The notes below the pieces were generated by a model. It was not told the DNA's origin. It worked only from the letters and a program-made list of their open reading frames with translations, and made no database searches. This document shows, in pieces, positions 21,826 through 28,556 of a stretch of DNA of 28,556 nucleotides. The DNA comes from DASQVO01 sp035640715 (GTDB lineage: Bacteria; Actinomycetota; Actinomycetes; Streptosporangiales; Streptosporangiaceae), in assembly GCA_035640715.1 (NCBI GenBank), contig DASQVO010000338.1:1-28556 (forward strand), in the 5' to 3' direction. Made by a program: the position numbers and the translations under genes. Each line of letters opens with the position of its first letter. Position 1 is the stretch's first letter.

Positions 21826-22727
21826 CGGCGGCTGTCGCGGGAGCGGGCACCACGGCGGTTCCGGCCCGGCGGAGGACGGGCGGGACCCGGGCGCGCAAGA
21901 TTGCCAAGGAAGTGCTGTTCTACCTGGCGGCGCTGATCGTCGTCGTGATCGCCCTCTTCCCGTTCTACTGGATCCTGCGCACGTCACTGGAGTCCAATGC
22001 GCAGGTGGCGGCGGGCGTGGGGGGCCAGAACGGGATCATCCCCTCGCACCTGTCCGGCAGCGCCTACGTGAACGTCTTCAAGCAGCAGCATTTCCTTACC
22101 CCGCTGATCAACAGTGCCATCGTGGCGCTCGGCGCGACGGCGGTGACGATCGTCGTGGCCTCGCTGGCCGGCTACGCCCTGGCCCGGCTGCAGATCCGCG
22201 GCGCCGGGGCGATCCTCGCGTTCATTCTGCTGGCCGGGTTCTTCCCGGTGATCGCGATGGTGGGGCCGCTGTTCCTGGTGCTGAAGAACCTCGGAGTCCT
22301 CGACAACATCTACCCGCTGATCATCGTGTACCTGGTGTACACGCTGCCGATCTCCACCTGGCTGCTGCGGAACTTCTTCGCCCAGATCCCCGCCGAGCTT
22401 GAGGAGGCGGCGCTGATCGATGGCGCCACGCGGCTGCAGACCCTGCGCAAGGTGGTCGTGCCCGTGGCGATACCCGGGGTGTTCACGGCCGCCATCCTCT
22501 CGTTCATCCTCGCCTGGAACGACTTCGCCTTCGCCGTATCCTTCCTGCAGACGCCCGGCCACTTCACCGCGCCGCTCGCGATCGTCACCTTCGGGGAAAG
22601 CCAGTTCCAGGTCTTCTACAACCTGATCGACTCCGCGGTCGTCATCATCTCCATACCGATCGCCCTGCTGGTTTTGTTCTTGCAGCGGCGGATAGTATCC
22701 GGCCTTACCGCAGGCTCCTTCCGCTGA
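21822..22727 (+). CDS. CUT1 ABC importer permease, MalG-like
   Basis: 301 residues from ATG at 21822; GGGGAGGCGGCC is directly upstream. Six helices start with VLFYLAALIVVVIALFPFYWILRTSLE. The EAA loop is intact (EEAALIDGATRLQTLRKVVV, PVAIP), and the ending LFLQRRIVSGLTAGSFR is the family's usual C-terminal 'LxQRxxVxGLTAGAVKG' form. Pairs with the MalF-like permease upstream in the membrane. Last gene of the importer operon. Confidence 0.95.
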   Translation: MTAAVAGAGTTAVPARRRTGGTRARKIAKEVLFYLAALIVVVIALFPFYWILRTSLESNAQVAAGVGGQNGIIPSHLSGSAYVNVFKQQHFLTPLINSAIVALGATAVTIVVASLAGYALARLQIRGAGAILAFILLAGFFPVIAMVGPLFLVLKNLGVLDNIYPLIIVYLVYTLPISTWLLRNFFAQIPAELEEAALIDGATRLQTLRKVVVPVAIPGVFTAAILSFILAWNDFAFAVSFLQTPGHFTAPLAIVTFGESQFQVFYNLIDSAVVIISIPIALLVLFLQRRIVSGLTAGSFR

Positions 22728-22832
22728 GGGCACCGGGCCAGGGCGAGCTGTATCCGCCCGGATGGCAGCAGCCAAATGCCAAGATGCTTCATGGGGTAAC
22801 TGTGGGGGCCTGCAACCGGCGAGGAGGGCACC

Positions 22833-23228
22833 GTGCCGTTGCCAAAGACGCTTGCGCGGCTCAACCGCGCTGGGCTCAACCGCGTGATGAGGCTCATCGC
22901 GCCGTGGATGCCGGGCCTTGGCGTGGTGGTGCATCGTGGCCGCCGATCGGGCCGTATTTACCGGACGCCGGTGAATGTGTTCGCCCGGCCCGACGGCTAT
23001 GTCTTCGCCCTGACATATGGCACGGACGCCGACTGGGTGCGGAATGTCCAGGCCGCGGGCGCCTGCGAGCTCGAAACCCGCGGGCACCATGTGCGCCTCG
23101 TATCGCCCCGCCTGATTCACGACGAGAGTCGTGACGGCATCCGTATCCCCGAACGTTACGTGCTGGGTCTCCTGCACGTCACCGACTTCCTTTCCCTGGA
23201 GACCAGCGGGCCGGAAACAGCGGGATAA
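22833..23228 (+). CDS. DDN-type (F420/deazaflavin-dependent nitroreductase family) protein
   Basis: 131 residues from GTG at 22833, with GAGGAGGG about 6 nt upstream. The DDN family (nitroreductase/F420H2-dependent quinone reductase, split beta-barrel) is shown by GLGVVVHRGRRSGRIYRTPVNVF (the cofactor-contacting RRSG..YRTPV block), GYVFALTYGTDADWVRNVQAAGACEL (the 'YGxxxxWxxNvxAaG' signature) and RGHHVRLVSPRLI. The family usually ends near 130-150 residues, so it is complete. It could reduce quinones or other hydrophobic electrophiles with F420H2; no partner gene is adjacent. Likely a stand-alone gene. Confidence 0.88.
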   Translation: MPLPKTLARLNRAGLNRVMRLIAPWMPGLGVVVHRGRRSGRIYRTPVNVFARPDGYVFALTYGTDADWVRNVQAAGACELETRGHHVRLVSPRLIHDESRDGIRIPERYVLGLLHVTDFLSLETSGPETAG

Positions 23229-23341
23229 CGGCCGGGCGCCTTTCCGCTGGGCGGCCATGAGCGCGTGACCGGCTGGCATCGCAGCGAACTCGCCGACCAG
23301 GGGCTCTTCCGTTACGGGCAAAGTCGGGCCAAAGTGTCCCC

Positions 23342-24793
23342 ATGGCAACTACGCAGCCGCGCCTGGGCGGGATCGAGGTCCGCTCGATCGACTACGTGCC
23401 GCTGAACGAACGGCACGGCAGGGTCTGGCATCTCGGCCCGCTGTGGTTCATGTCGAACGCGCAGATCGCCACGCTGGCGGTCGGCCTGATCAGCATCAGC
23501 GAGGGCGCGTCGCTCTTCTGGTCAGTGCTGTCCATCGTGGTCGGCACGCTGGTCGGCACGCTGTTCATGGCGTTCCACTCCGCGCAGGGCCCGCAGCTCG
23601 GCCTCCCGCAGATGATCCAGTCGCGGCCGCAGTTCGGCTACGTCGGGGCACTGCTCGTCTGGCTGTTCGCCTACGTGCAGTACGCCGGCTTCAACGTCTT
23701 CAACACGATCCTCGGCGGTGAGGCGATGAGCCGCACCGCGCACGGCACTACGAAACTGTGGGTCGTCATCGTGACGGCCGTGGCGCTGGTCATCGCGCTC
23801 GCCGGATACGACCTCATCCATAAGGCCGAGCAATGGCTGACCTACGCCATGATCGTCATCTTCGGCGTCTTCACGATCACGCTGTTCCTGATCCACTACC
23901 CGGCGGGAACCTTCGACGTAGGTGCCTTCAGGGCCAGCCCGTTCCTCGGCCAGTTCGGTGTGGTGGCCGGCTACCAGATCAGCTGGGCGATCTACGTCTC
24001 GGACTACTCGCGCTACATGCCGCCGAACGTGACCGTGCGCAAGACCTTCCTCTGGACCTACTGGGGATCCGCGATCGGCGGCGCCTGGATGATGATCGTT
24101 GGTTCCGTCCTCGCAGCGTGGGCAGGCAAGAACTTCGACGGCACCGGCATCGCCGAGCTCGAAAGCGTCGGCAACTACGTCTTCGACGGCTTCGGCGCTG
24201 TCGTGCTCATCCTCGCCGCGCTCGGCCTAGTCTCGGTTACGGCGCTGAACATGTACGGCGGCTCGCTGACGCTCATCAGCGCGGTCGACTCGTTCAAGAA
24301 GGTGCGGCCGACGCTCGCCTTCCGTGTCGTCACCGTGGGACTCACGGCGGTGCTTTCGGTCATAGGGGCGCTCGCCGCGAGTAAGAACTTCCTCGGAAAC
24401 TTCAACAACTTCCTGCTGCTGATCCTCTATTTGTTCATCCCGTGGACCGCGGTGAATCTCGTCGACTACTACATCGTGCGGCGGGGCCACTACGCGATCG
24501 CCGAGATCTTCAACCCCCGCGGGATGTACGGCCGGTGGGGATGGCGGGGCATCCTCGCCTACCTCATCGGCTTCGCCGCCATGACGCCGTTCTTCGATGT
24601 CGGAACCCTCTACGAAGGGGCGGCCGCCAAGGCACTCGGGAACGCGGACATCTCATTCTTCATCGGCCTGCCGGTGGCGGCGATCCTCTACTACGTCTTC
24701 ACCCGGCCGGTCGATGTGGCGGCCGAGACGCGCGTGGCCCAGGCCGAGGCGGCCGAGCTAGAGCAGGCGGCGGTCCGCTTCGAGGCCTCCTGA
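23342..24793 (+). CDS. NCS1-family nucleobase:cation symporter (cytosine/purine permease type)
   Basis: 483 residues from ATG at 23342; the upstream CAAAGTGTCCCC is a weak ribosome binding site, but the protein starts where the family does. NCS1 marks: DYVPLNERHGRVWHLGPLWF, the substrate-site helix GLPQMIQSRPQFGYVGALL, GYDLIHKAEQWLTYAMIVIF, AGYQISWAIYVSDYSRYMPP (conserved SDYSRY), and WTAVNLVDYYIVRRGHYAI. Twelve membrane helices are expected. It imports a nucleobase or related heterocycle (cytosine, purine, allantoin or a thiamine precursor) with H+ or Na+; the residues do not let me choose. No catabolic gene adjoins it. Confidence 0.92.
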   Translation: MATTQPRLGGIEVRSIDYVPLNERHGRVWHLGPLWFMSNAQIATLAVGLISISEGASLFWSVLSIVVGTLVGTLFMAFHSAQGPQLGLPQMIQSRPQFGYVGALLVWLFAYVQYAGFNVFNTILGGEAMSRTAHGTTKLWVVIVTAVALVIALAGYDLIHKAEQWLTYAMIVIFGVFTITLFLIHYPAGTFDVGAFRASPFLGQFGVVAGYQISWAIYVSDYSRYMPPNVTVRKTFLWTYWGSAIGGAWMMIVGSVLAAWAGKNFDGTGIAELESVGNYVFDGFGAVVLILAALGLVSVTALNMYGGSLTLISAVDSFKKVRPTLAFRVVTVGLTAVLSVIGALAASKNFLGNFNNFLLLILYLFIPWTAVNLVDYYIVRRGHYAIAEIFNPRGMYGRWGWRGILAYLIGFAAMTPFFDVGTLYEGAAAKALGNADISFFIGLPVAAILYYVFTRPVDVAAETRVAQAEAAELEQAAVRFEAS

Positions 24794-24954
24794 CGCCGCC
24801 TCAACCAGCAGCGGACTCGCCGTGGATGAGACAAGATCGGCTATGAATCCAAGGGACAGTCTGGGCCGAACGATGGCCAGAATGGGCCAGTGACCGTACT
24901 GGAAGCGGGCCAGACCCGCAAGGAGTCGGACTGGGTGACCGGTGGGGAGAAGCG

Positions 24955-26136
24955 ATGCGGCGTATCGGGATACGGGAGCGGCGGGCCAGACTAGGACAGC
25001 GGCACCGTCTCGCGGTCGGCGCGCTGGCCTGTGACCCGGTCGAGGTGGCGCGGTCGCTGGTCGCCGTGCACAGCACCGACCCGGCCTCGGTGTACCTGGC
25101 GTTGCTGGCCCGGATGACGGGTGGCGGCATCGGAAGCGTAGAGCAAGCCCTGTACCAGGACAGGAAGCTCATTCGGCTGCTCGGGATGCGCCGCACGGTG
25201 TTCGTCGCCCCGCTGGACATCGCGCCACTGGTCCAGGCCGCGTGTTCGCGCGCGGTGGCCGCCAACGAGCGCCGGAAGCTCCTGGCCTGGCTCGCCGACT
25301 CCGGCGTCGGCGGCGACGTTGACGGCTGGCTAACCGAGGTCGAGCAGGTCGCGCTCAAGGCCCTCACCGCGCGCGGCGAGGCGACCGCGGCCGAGCTCGC
25401 CACCGACGATCCACGCCTGCGGATGCAGATCGTCCTGGCCAGAGGGAAGAGTTACGAGGGACGGCAGAACATCGCGAGCCGGGTGCTGTTCCTGCTCGCC
25501 GCGCAAGGGCTGGTGGTGCGTGGCCGGCCGCGGGGCTCGTGGACCTCGCATCAGTACCGGTGGGTGCCGCTAGAGCCGTGGTGCCTGCAGGGACTGGACG
25601 GCTGGGCGGCCGAGGCCGCGGAGGTGGAACTGGCGCGCCGCTGGCTCAGAGCGTACGGCCCCGCGACCACTGAGGACCTGCGGTGGTGGGCCGGCTGGAC
25701 CAAGACACAGGTCCGGCGGGTCCTCACCGAGCTGGACCCAGCCGAAGTCGACCTGGACGGAGTGCCGGGCATCATCCTGCCCGATGACCTGGAGCCGCCC
25801 CCGCAAACGGAACCGTGGGCGGCGCTGCTGCCCGGGCTGGACTCCACTCCCATGGGCTGGCAGCAGCGGGACTGGTTCCTGGGCGAACACGGCCCCCGGC
25901 TGTTTGACCGGGCCGGCAACGTAGGCCCGACGCTGTGGTGGGATGGCAAGATCGTCGGTGGCTGGGCGCAGGACCGCGATGGGCAGATTGTCTGCCGGTT
26001 CCTTGAGGACGCCGGATCCGGCGCGGTCGCCGCGGCGGATGCCGCAGCGGAACGGCTCGTCGGCATCCTCGGCGGTGTCCGGCTGACCGCTCGCACCCGC
26101 GGCATGACCTGGCTGGAGCAGGAGCTAGCCGGCTGA
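24955..26136 (+). CDS. winged-helix HTH_42 family protein (AlkZ/YcaQ-like) with HST in the catalytic position
   Basis: 393 residues from ATG at 24955; GGGGAG lies 5-6 nt upstream. The HTH_42 family includes DNA glycosylases that release bulky or crosslinked alkylated bases (AlkZ, YcaQ). Recognisable parts: RLAVGALACDPVEVARSLVA, VHSTDPASVYLALLAR, GMRRTVFVAPLDIAPLVQ, WLRAYGPATTEDLRWWAGW, LPGLDSTPMGWQQRDWFL and GNVGPTLWWDGKIVGGW. In the known glycosylases the motif before D-P/A-P is Q-x-Q, Q-x-D or H-x-Q; here it is H39-S40-T41, as in a group common in actinomycetes whose activity is unclear. It stands alone, without a toxin gene cluster around it. Confidence 0.88.
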   Translation: MRRIGIRERRARLGQRHRLAVGALACDPVEVARSLVAVHSTDPASVYLALLARMTGGGIGSVEQALYQDRKLIRLLGMRRTVFVAPLDIAPLVQAACSRAVAANERRKLLAWLADSGVGGDVDGWLTEVEQVALKALTARGEATAAELATDDPRLRMQIVLARGKSYEGRQNIASRVLFLLAAQGLVVRGRPRGSWTSHQYRWVPLEPWCLQGLDGWAAEAAEVELARRWLRAYGPATTEDLRWWAGWTKTQVRRVLTELDPAEVDLDGVPGIILPDDLEPPPQTEPWAALLPGLDSTPMGWQQRDWFLGEHGPRLFDRAGNVGPTLWWDGKIVGGWAQDRDGQIVCRFLEDAGSGAVAAADAAAERLVGILGGVRLTARTRGMTWLEQELAG

Positions 26137-26298
26137 AGCACGTCGTGCGCGGATGCGGCGATGCCCGGCGTGGTCTCCACAGGCAGATCACTCATGGCCT
26201 GATGCCCTCCTCGACTGAGGACAGCTTGACTCCGGTCAAGCACGTTCGCTCGCATGGATTGTCGCCGGGTTGCGCGGGTTCGCCGACAGCGTGCTGTC
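26137..26298. other. short non-coding stretch with CTTGAC-TCCG-GTCAAG inverted repeat
   Basis: No gene is seen. The 6-bp inverted repeat at 26225-26240 contains a TTGAC that might be a -35, but no -10 follows at a proper distance. It lies just ahead of a truncated gene. Confidence 0.3.
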
Positions 26299-26496
26299 GT
26301 GTCGCCCAACATGTGGTGGCCCGATGACCGGGCTTGGTGCGTGGAGACCGAGGTGGACTCCATGACCACCTACGTCGGCGGCACCCGCGAGTGCATCGCC
26401 GAACTGGCCGCTCATCCGGACTTGGAAGCGATGGCGATAGAGCCGTCCGATGGGGTCACCTGGGCAAGCGACCAACTCAACCTGCCTCCCAGTTGA
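26299..26496 (+). pseudogene. remnant: C-terminal part of a conserved actinobacterial hypothetical protein
   Basis: The frame reads SPNMWWPDDRAWCVETEVDS, MTTYVGGTRECIAELAAHPD, LEAMAIEPSDGVTWASDQLN and stops at 26494-26496. I recognise the block 'PxLWWPxDRAWxVATEIDxxxTxVGGSxxLIxxLLxxPxLEA' as the end of a family of uncharacterised actinobacterial proteins, normally longer at the N-terminus (about 150-200 residues). No ribosome binding site is at GTG 26299 and the frame upstream does not resemble the family, so it is a truncated relic. Confidence 0.6.
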
Positions 26497-26509
26497 GCCG
26501 CCGGTCTTG

Positions 26510-26551
26510 CGCCCTGAGCGCGATTCGAACGCGCGATCCACTGCTAAGAAG
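26510..26551 (-). pseudogene. 3' half of a tRNA gene (Arg-TCT-like), likely old integration site
   Basis: On the minus strand: loop CTTCTTA (26551-26545), stem GCAGT, variable GGATC, a perfect T-arm GCGCG-TTCGAAT-CGCGC (26534-26518), then TCAGGGC + G as acceptor end. Upstream of the loop the 5' anticodon stem, D-arm and acceptor are not present. The anticodon would be TCT, but position 37 is unusual, so the isoacceptor is uncertain. Confidence 0.5.
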
Positions 26552-26685
26552 ATCGTCGGCGGCCCAGCGGCGGCCTGCGTGTCCGCAGGTGAACCGGTAT
26601 GTTGCACTGTCCGAGAGTGACCGCAGTTCCTCGGAGTTGACCGCCTCGTCGGGCACGCAACGGGCACGGTCACGGCTCCGGAGGC

Positions 26686-27011
26686 CGTGGTCATGATTGA
26701 GCGAATTTGTGCCGCCGACCTGTCCGTACGCGGTCGTGGCCATCGGTGGCAGGCAAGATCGTTCCGTGTGTCTTCCGGATCATGCTGAGCCGGCACGCGA
26801 GTCGGCGCCAGCGTCTCGCATGAGGATTGGCTACTGACCGAACGTGTATCTCAGGTTTGCGTTGATCAGCTGGTTTAGCCGTTTGCGCATGTGCCCGACC
26901 AGAGCTGCGTCCGGCATGGGTTCGTCGACCAGGAGTGTCCAGCGTAGATCTGTTCCCTGCCCGCTGCTGTCGGCAGGCAGATCGAAGCGCACGATCGCAT
27001 CAGGTCGCCTG
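26686..27011 (+). repeat. left arm of a ~320-bp inverted repeat
   Basis: The reverse complement of this arm matches 27553-27875 with about 14 substitutions and one 3-bp gap, roughly 95% identity by eye (weaker over the outermost ~12 bp). It contains the last ~60 codons of the SRPBCC gene and about 145 bp beyond its stop. The arms are separated by 541 bp. Confidence 0.9.
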
Positions 27012-27193
27012 GTCCACAACGATGACCAGACAACGAGGCCTGGTTTGTCAGCCTCCACCAGCCGAGGACGCTGCTCGTCGTCCAGCAGCTCCAGCCACGG
27101 CCGCGCGGGATCACGGTCGGGCTCGGTCAGTGCCTCGAACACTACGCGGGGCGGTGCCGGTTGATTCCGCTTGCGACTCCCAGCTTCGAGCAC
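26831..27193 (-). CDS. SRPBCC-family protein (START/polyketide-cyclase-like)
   Basis: About 120 residues from GTG at 27193; the frame is open up to 27217 and no good ribosome binding site is seen. The sequence NQPAPPRVVFEALTEPDRDP, ARPWLELLDDEQRPRLVEAD, LVVWSSLWTRRPDAIVRFDL, GTDLRWTLLVDEP and HMRKRLNQLINANLRYTFGQ fits a small SRPBCC family: lipid/ligand-binding fold beginning at the usual 'apPxxVfxAL' helix and ending 'LRxxLNxLxNaxLRYxfGQ'. It looks complete. The N-terminus abuts a broken PIN-like gene. The ligand is unknown. Three of the differences from the second, truncated copy at 27553-27730 are synonymous. Confidence 0.7.
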   Translation of the reverse strand: MLEAGSRKRNQPAPPRVVFEALTEPDRDPARPWLELLDDEQRPRLVEADKPGLVVWSSLWTRRPDAIVRFDLPADSSGQGTDLRWTLLVDEPMPDAALVGHMRKRLNQLINANLRYTFGQ

Positions 27194-27405
27194 GGCACCA
27201 AGCCTACGAGCACGCACCGGGCGTCCGGCGCCGATGGGCTCTGCGCTCCAGACCGGGCGAGCAAGCCTCCGAAGTCAGTGTCAGCCGACATGAGCACGCG
27301 ACCCTCGGAGCGGGCGTGACTAAGGACGGCCTCATCCGTGGCCGCCTGCATGCCGAAGTCACGCAGGTGAACTGCGACCCGTCGCGGCGTGGGGACGAAG
27401 TGCAC
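27142..27405 (-). pseudogene. remnant: DUF5615 PIN-like (VapC-type) protein with internal deletion
   Basis: The frame holds RDFGMQAATDEAVLSHARSE, GRVLMSADTDFGGLLARSGA, the core of DUF5615 PIN-like proteins, with acidic residues D (SADTDFG) and E/D (ATDEAVL) of a PIN nuclease site. The normal start 'MRFLVDxNLSPRVAxxLRxxGHDAVHV' is damaged: PTPRRVAVHLRDFG looks like two parts of it joined by a deletion, and the first catalytic Asp is missing. After QSPS the frame runs into the SRPBCC start (about 27220). Such genes are usually toxins with a small partner; none is present. Confidence 0.6.
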
Positions 27406-27492
27406 GCACGGGGCACGAAGGTGCTATACCAGCATCCTGCACGCCACTGAGATCGTAGCGTTCATGCCTCTGACCAAGCCCGGAACAAAGAG

Positions 27493-27533
27493 AGCGGGCG
27501 ACGGGAATCGAACCCGCATGACCAGCTTGGAAG
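27493..27533 (-). pseudogene. 3' half of tRNA-Gly(TCC), likely attachment-site relic
   Basis: On the minus strand: anticodon loop CTTCCAA (27533-27527, anticodon TCC), stem GCTGG, variable TCAT, T-arm GCGGG-TTCGATT-CCCGT, acceptor end CGCCCGC and discriminator T at 27493. All agree with actinobacterial tRNA-Gly(TCC). The 5' strand of the anticodon stem (expected CCAGC) reads CCGAA and the D-arm is absent. Elements that insert in tRNA 3' ends leave exactly such half copies. Confidence 0.75.
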
Positions 27534-27552
27534 TTCGGCCACCGAGGGCTCA

Positions 27553-27730
27553 CAGGCGACCTGATGCGATCGTGCGCTTCGATCTGCCTGCCGACGGCGG
27601 GCAGGGAACAGATCTGCGCTGGACACTCCTGGTCGACGAGCCCATGCCGGACGCAGCTCTGGTCGGGCACATGCGCAAACGGCTGAACCAGCTGATCAAC
27701 GCAAACCTGAGATACACGTTCGGTCAGTAG
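27553..27730 (+). pseudogene. truncated second copy of the SRPBCC gene (C-terminal ~58 codons)
   Basis: The plus-strand frame reads RRPDAIVRFDLPADGGQGTD, LRWTLLVDEPMPDAALVGHM and RKRLNQLINANLRYTFGQ, then TAG at 27728. It equals the intact gene except that SSG is replaced by GG (an in-frame 3-bp deletion plus one substitution). The first half of the gene is replaced by the tRNA-Gly region. Confidence 0.85.
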
Positions 27731-27875
27731 CCAATCCCCATGCGAGACGCTGGCGCCGACTCGCGTGCCGGCTCAGCATGATCCGGAAGATACGCGGAAC
27801 GATCTTGACTGCCACCGATGACTACGACCGCGTACGGACAGGTCGGCGGCACAAATTCGCTCAACCGTGACTGCG
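27553..27875 (-). repeat. right arm of the ~320-bp inverted repeat
   Basis: Mirror of 26686-27011. Its inner end lies 20 bp from the tRNA-Gly half and its outer end stops where the transposase element begins (about 27876), so the arm may originally have been longer. Confidence 0.9.
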
Positions 27876-28556
27876 TGTGGGGGCCGAAAACCTATGCCAC
27901 CAGGCGATATTCATGAATCACGCCTCCGGCGCAGTCGCGCCGCCGGACGCGGAAGTGGTCCAGGTCGGTGACGCCATCTGGCAGCGGGCCGAGCGGCGCG
28001 GCTTGGTTCAGGGTGCGGTGCGGCCGATGGGTGTTGTAGAAGTGCTCGTATTCGCGCAGGACGGTCATCAGGTGGCGCTGGTTCCAGATCAAGGTCCGGT
28101 CCAGCAGCTCACGCCGGCAGCTGCCGATCCAGCGTTCCGTGATCGGGTTCATCGGGGGCGCCTGGGCCGCGGAGCGGACGGCCCTGACGCCAGCGGCCCC
28201 GAAGACGGCGCCGGAGGTGGCGGTGAAGCTGGCGTCCCGGTCATGCAGGACGAACTTCACGCCCATCCTTGCATCTTCCAAGTCCATCAGGAGATTCCTG
28301 GCCTGCTGCACCACCCACGACTGGCCCGGATGCTCGGTGGCTCCGAGGATCCGGGCGCGGCGGGTGCCGTGCTCGATGACGGCCAGAACATAGACCTTCG
28401 TGCCGTTGAGCAGGTCGGCGGTGAAGAAGTCCAGCGCGAGGATCCCCTGGGCCTGGGACCGCAGGAACTGCGCCCAGCCCGGGCCGTCCCGGCGCGGTGC
28501 CGGGCTGATGCCAGCATCCTTGAGGATCTGCCAGACCGTGGACGGCGCCACGGTGA
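27876..28556 (-). mobile_element. insertion sequence, one end in view (rest outside window)
   Basis: Similarity to the inverted-repeat arm stops at about 27875, and TGTGGGGGCCGAAAACC follows, a plausible IS terminus (TGT end). It contains the transposase whose stop lies 16 bp inside. The far end and any target duplication are outside the window. Confidence 0.6.
27892..28556 (-). CDS. DDE transposase/integrase-core protein (IS3/IS481-like), N-terminus outside window
   Basis: About 220 residues to the stop at 27892; the frame is open at the right edge. It shows the retroviral-integrase (rve) catalytic core: LALDFFTADLL (first Asp), FVLHDRDASFT (second Asp), and NPITERWIGSCRRELLDRTL (the Glu, in the family's 'NaxxERWIGSxRREcLDh' helix), followed by YEHFYNTHRPHRTLNQAAPL (YNxxRPHxxL). 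The STVWQILKDAGISPAPRR segment is the linker after the helix-turn-helix. The DDE triad seems complete, so it could be active if the missing front is intact. Confidence 0.88.
   Translation of the reverse strand, partial: TVAPSTVWQILKDAGISPAPRRDGPGWAQFLRSQAQGILALDFFTADLLNGTKVYVLAVIEHGTRRARILGATEHPGQSWVVQQARNLLMDLEDARMGVKFVLHDRDASFTATSGAVFGAAGVRAVRSAAQAPPMNPITERWIGSCRRELLDRTLIWNQRHLMTVLREYEHFYNTHRPHRTLNQAAPLGPLPDGVTDLDHFRVRRRDCAGGVIHEYRLVA

Noticed and set aside
19481..21907. 808-codon minus-strand ORF
   Set aside because: Mirror of the CUT1 lipoprotein and permease genes; Arg/Gly/His-rich antisense composition.
21984..23348. 454-codon minus-strand ORF
   Set aside because: Antisense of the MalG-like permease and the DDN-type gene; no family resemblance.
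26137..26150. GCACGTCGTGC after the HTH_42 gene as terminator
   Set aside because: The palindrome has a one-base centre and cannot form a usable RNA hairpin.
1..28556. CRISPR array, intact tRNA or rRNA genes, replication origin
   Set aside because: No regularly spaced repeats beyond the short tandems listed, no complete cloverleaf, and no rRNA-like or origin-like sequence seen on either strand.

Overview
The window comes from a high-GC actinomycete. Codon usage, GTG/TTG starts with strong GGAGG-type ribosome binding sites, twin-lysine-poor lipoproteins, an F420/DDN-type protein and 4-bp stop/start overlaps all fit; I cannot name the genus. It is mostly carbohydrate uptake and breakdown, flanked by two stretches of gene debris.

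Left edge (1-1800): the end of a LacI regulator, then five gene remnants packed end to end: the tail of a sugar-binding protein (+), and on the minus strand an Asp-box (sialidase-like) tail, the front of a DUF4276/TOPRIM protein, the end of an AAA ATPase and the middle of a short-chain dehydrogenase. The ATPase/DUF4276 pair keeps its GTGA overlap and looks like a dead anti-phage operon. Next (1802-3291) is an intact coupled pair: a CcbP-like calcium-binding protein and a 388-aa conserved protein of unknown function.

Arabinose block (3766-9038, minus strand): lacI - araB - araD - araA, with an 18-bp perfect palindrome lying inside the first codons of araB as the likely operator. A divergent TetR / DHA2-type MFS exporter pair follows (9250-11769). 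A secreted beta-propeller protein with a carbohydrate-binding-like C-terminus (11835-13511, minus) is divergent from a monosaccharide ABC importer, binding lipoprotein - ATPase - permease (13728-16668, plus). A plausible reading is extracellular glycan cleavage, uptake and isomerase-kinase-epimerase catabolism, but the substrate is not proven.

CHAD-ParA block (16770-19261): a promoter region with two 11-nt GTTCACC direct repeats resembling the PhoP (PHO) box, then a CHAD-domain protein translationally coupled to a ParA-type ATPase. CHAD domains bind polyphosphate and ParA ATPases position cargo, so this is a candidate phosphate-controlled polyphosphate-granule positioning system; I rate it the most interesting part of the window. 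The 3' ends of both parA and araB run into copies of the same roughly 127-bp hairpin-containing repeat, which gives each protein a foreign C-terminal tail and the same TAA stop.

Right part (19514-26136): a CUT1 sugar importer (lipoprotein and two permeases, no ATPase), a deazaflavin-type oxidoreductase, an NCS1 nucleobase transporter and an HTH_42 (AlkZ/YcaQ-like) protein. The right edge (26137-28556) is again debris: a truncated conserved gene, two 3' half-tRNAs (one clearly Gly-TCC) that look like old integration sites, a roughly 320-bp inverted repeat carrying an SRPBCC gene and a truncated second copy, a broken DUF5615 PIN-like gene, and a DDE transposase cut by the window end.
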